NCBI RefSeq assembly: GCF_900112895.1
Contig: NZ_FONL01000011.1
Span: forward strand, 18,024-82,023
Length of the DNA: 64,000 nucleotides
From: Succiniclasticum ruminis DSM 9236
Lineage (GTDB): Bacteria; Bacillota; Negativicutes; Acidaminococcales; Acidaminococcaceae
Reading direction: 5' to 3'
Under the pieces are notes generated by a model. It was not told the origin of the DNA and searched no databases. It saw only the letters and a list, made by a program, of their open reading frames with translations. Numbering within the stretch: the first letter of the stretch is position 1; every line of letters starts with the position of its first letter. Shown piece by piece: positions 63,903-64,000 of the stretch. Made by a program: the position numbers and the translations under genes.

Positions 63903-64000
63903 ATGGCAAATAGTTTAGCACATACCAAGTGGGTATGCAAATATCACATTGTATTTACACCAAAATACAGAAGAAAAATCATTTATAACCAATTGCGTTT
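63903..64000 (+). CDS. tnpA: IS200/IS605 family transposase TnpA (3' partial)
   Basis: Only 32 residues are in the window: MANSLAHTKWVCKYHIVF, then TPKYRRKIIYNQLR. The start matches Y1 HUH transposases of the IS200 type, which move single-stranded DNA. The HUH motif and catalytic Tyr lie beyond the edge. Whether the copy is intact cannot be seen. Confidence 0.9.
   Translation, partial: MANSLAHTKWVCKYHIVFTPKYRRKIIYNQLR

Larger units (their letters stand above)
63764..64000 (+). mobile_element. IS200/IS605-type insertion sequence, left part
   Basis: Cut by the window edge. Two hairpins precede the transposase: GAGCCGAATCCC/GGGATTTGGCTC (63764-63775 with 63781-63792, one wobble pair) and the perfect CCACCTGC-TAC-GCAGGTGG (63798-63816). 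Such subterminal palindromes are the recognition structures of Y1 transposases. The exact left boundary is uncertain. The right end lies outside. Confidence 0.8.

Overview
The window reads as chromosome from a diderm Firmicute of the class Negativicutes. Acidaminococcaceae (Acidaminococcus or Phascolarctobacterium relatives) is the best guess. It carries a near-complete lipopolysaccharide and outer-membrane (OM) assembly programme beside Firmicute hallmarks: an rplU-prp-rpmA operon with an extended L27, a CIRCE operator, sigma-A promoters close to consensus, an EpsC-type serine acetyltransferase, and a giant 2-hydroxyacyl-CoA dehydratase activase-type protein typical of amino-acid fermenters. 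The genus is inference from gene content only.

Layout. 1-6335: F-type ATP synthase operon (atpB partial, E, F, A, G, D, C). It has no separate atpH; a delta-subunit C-terminal domain is fused to the front of alpha. 6467-8252: three unrecognised genes with coiled coils and membrane segments. 8500-12308: murA, an mreB/mbl homologue and a secreted AMIN plus phosphodiester-glycosidase protein. 12452-18686: an S55-type protease, mlaE, mlaF, mlaD with a C-terminal beta-rich tail, and tolC. 18980-30177: tamB, a sigma-70 family factor, an unknown membrane protein, bamA, an unknown beta-rich envelope protein and three OmpH/Skp-like proteins. 30375-48903: lipid A, Kdo and LPS transport genes (lpxD, acyltransferase, lpxC, fabZ, lpxA, lpxI, lpxB, msbA, a waaA-lpxK fusion, kdsB, kdsA, kdsD, kdsC, a second acyltransferase, lptC, lptA, lptB, lptFG).

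49029-53910: a DUF3084 protein, an RNase-H-fold protein, a cyclodeaminase, tRNA-Ser(UGA), serine acetyltransferase and the L21/L27 operon. 53992-55892 (minus strand): a membrane acyltransferase and a CIRCE-controlled hsp20. 56384-60787: the large activase. 60882-63630: a small secreted His/Tyr/Arg-rich protein (minus strand), a UDG-superfamily protein and a two-gene ThrE-type exporter. 63764-64000: the left end of an IS200/IS605-type insertion sequence, cut by the window edge.

The genes between 12 and 49 kb work together. LpxA/C/D/I/B, the acyltransferases and LpxK-WaaA build Kdo-lipid A from KdsB/A/D/C-made CMP-Kdo. MsbA flips it and LptB/FG/C/A carry it outward. BamA with OmpH chaperones inserts OM proteins, while MlaEFD and TamB provide phospholipid bridges. 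The most notable features are the delta-alpha ATP synthase fusion, the MlaD with a putative built-in OM barrel, the bifunctional WaaA-LpxK, a 98-nt nested hairpin inside the Kdo cluster, a structured lpxB leader, the sigma factor embedded between tamB and bamA, and the uncharacterised gene trio after the ATP synthase.
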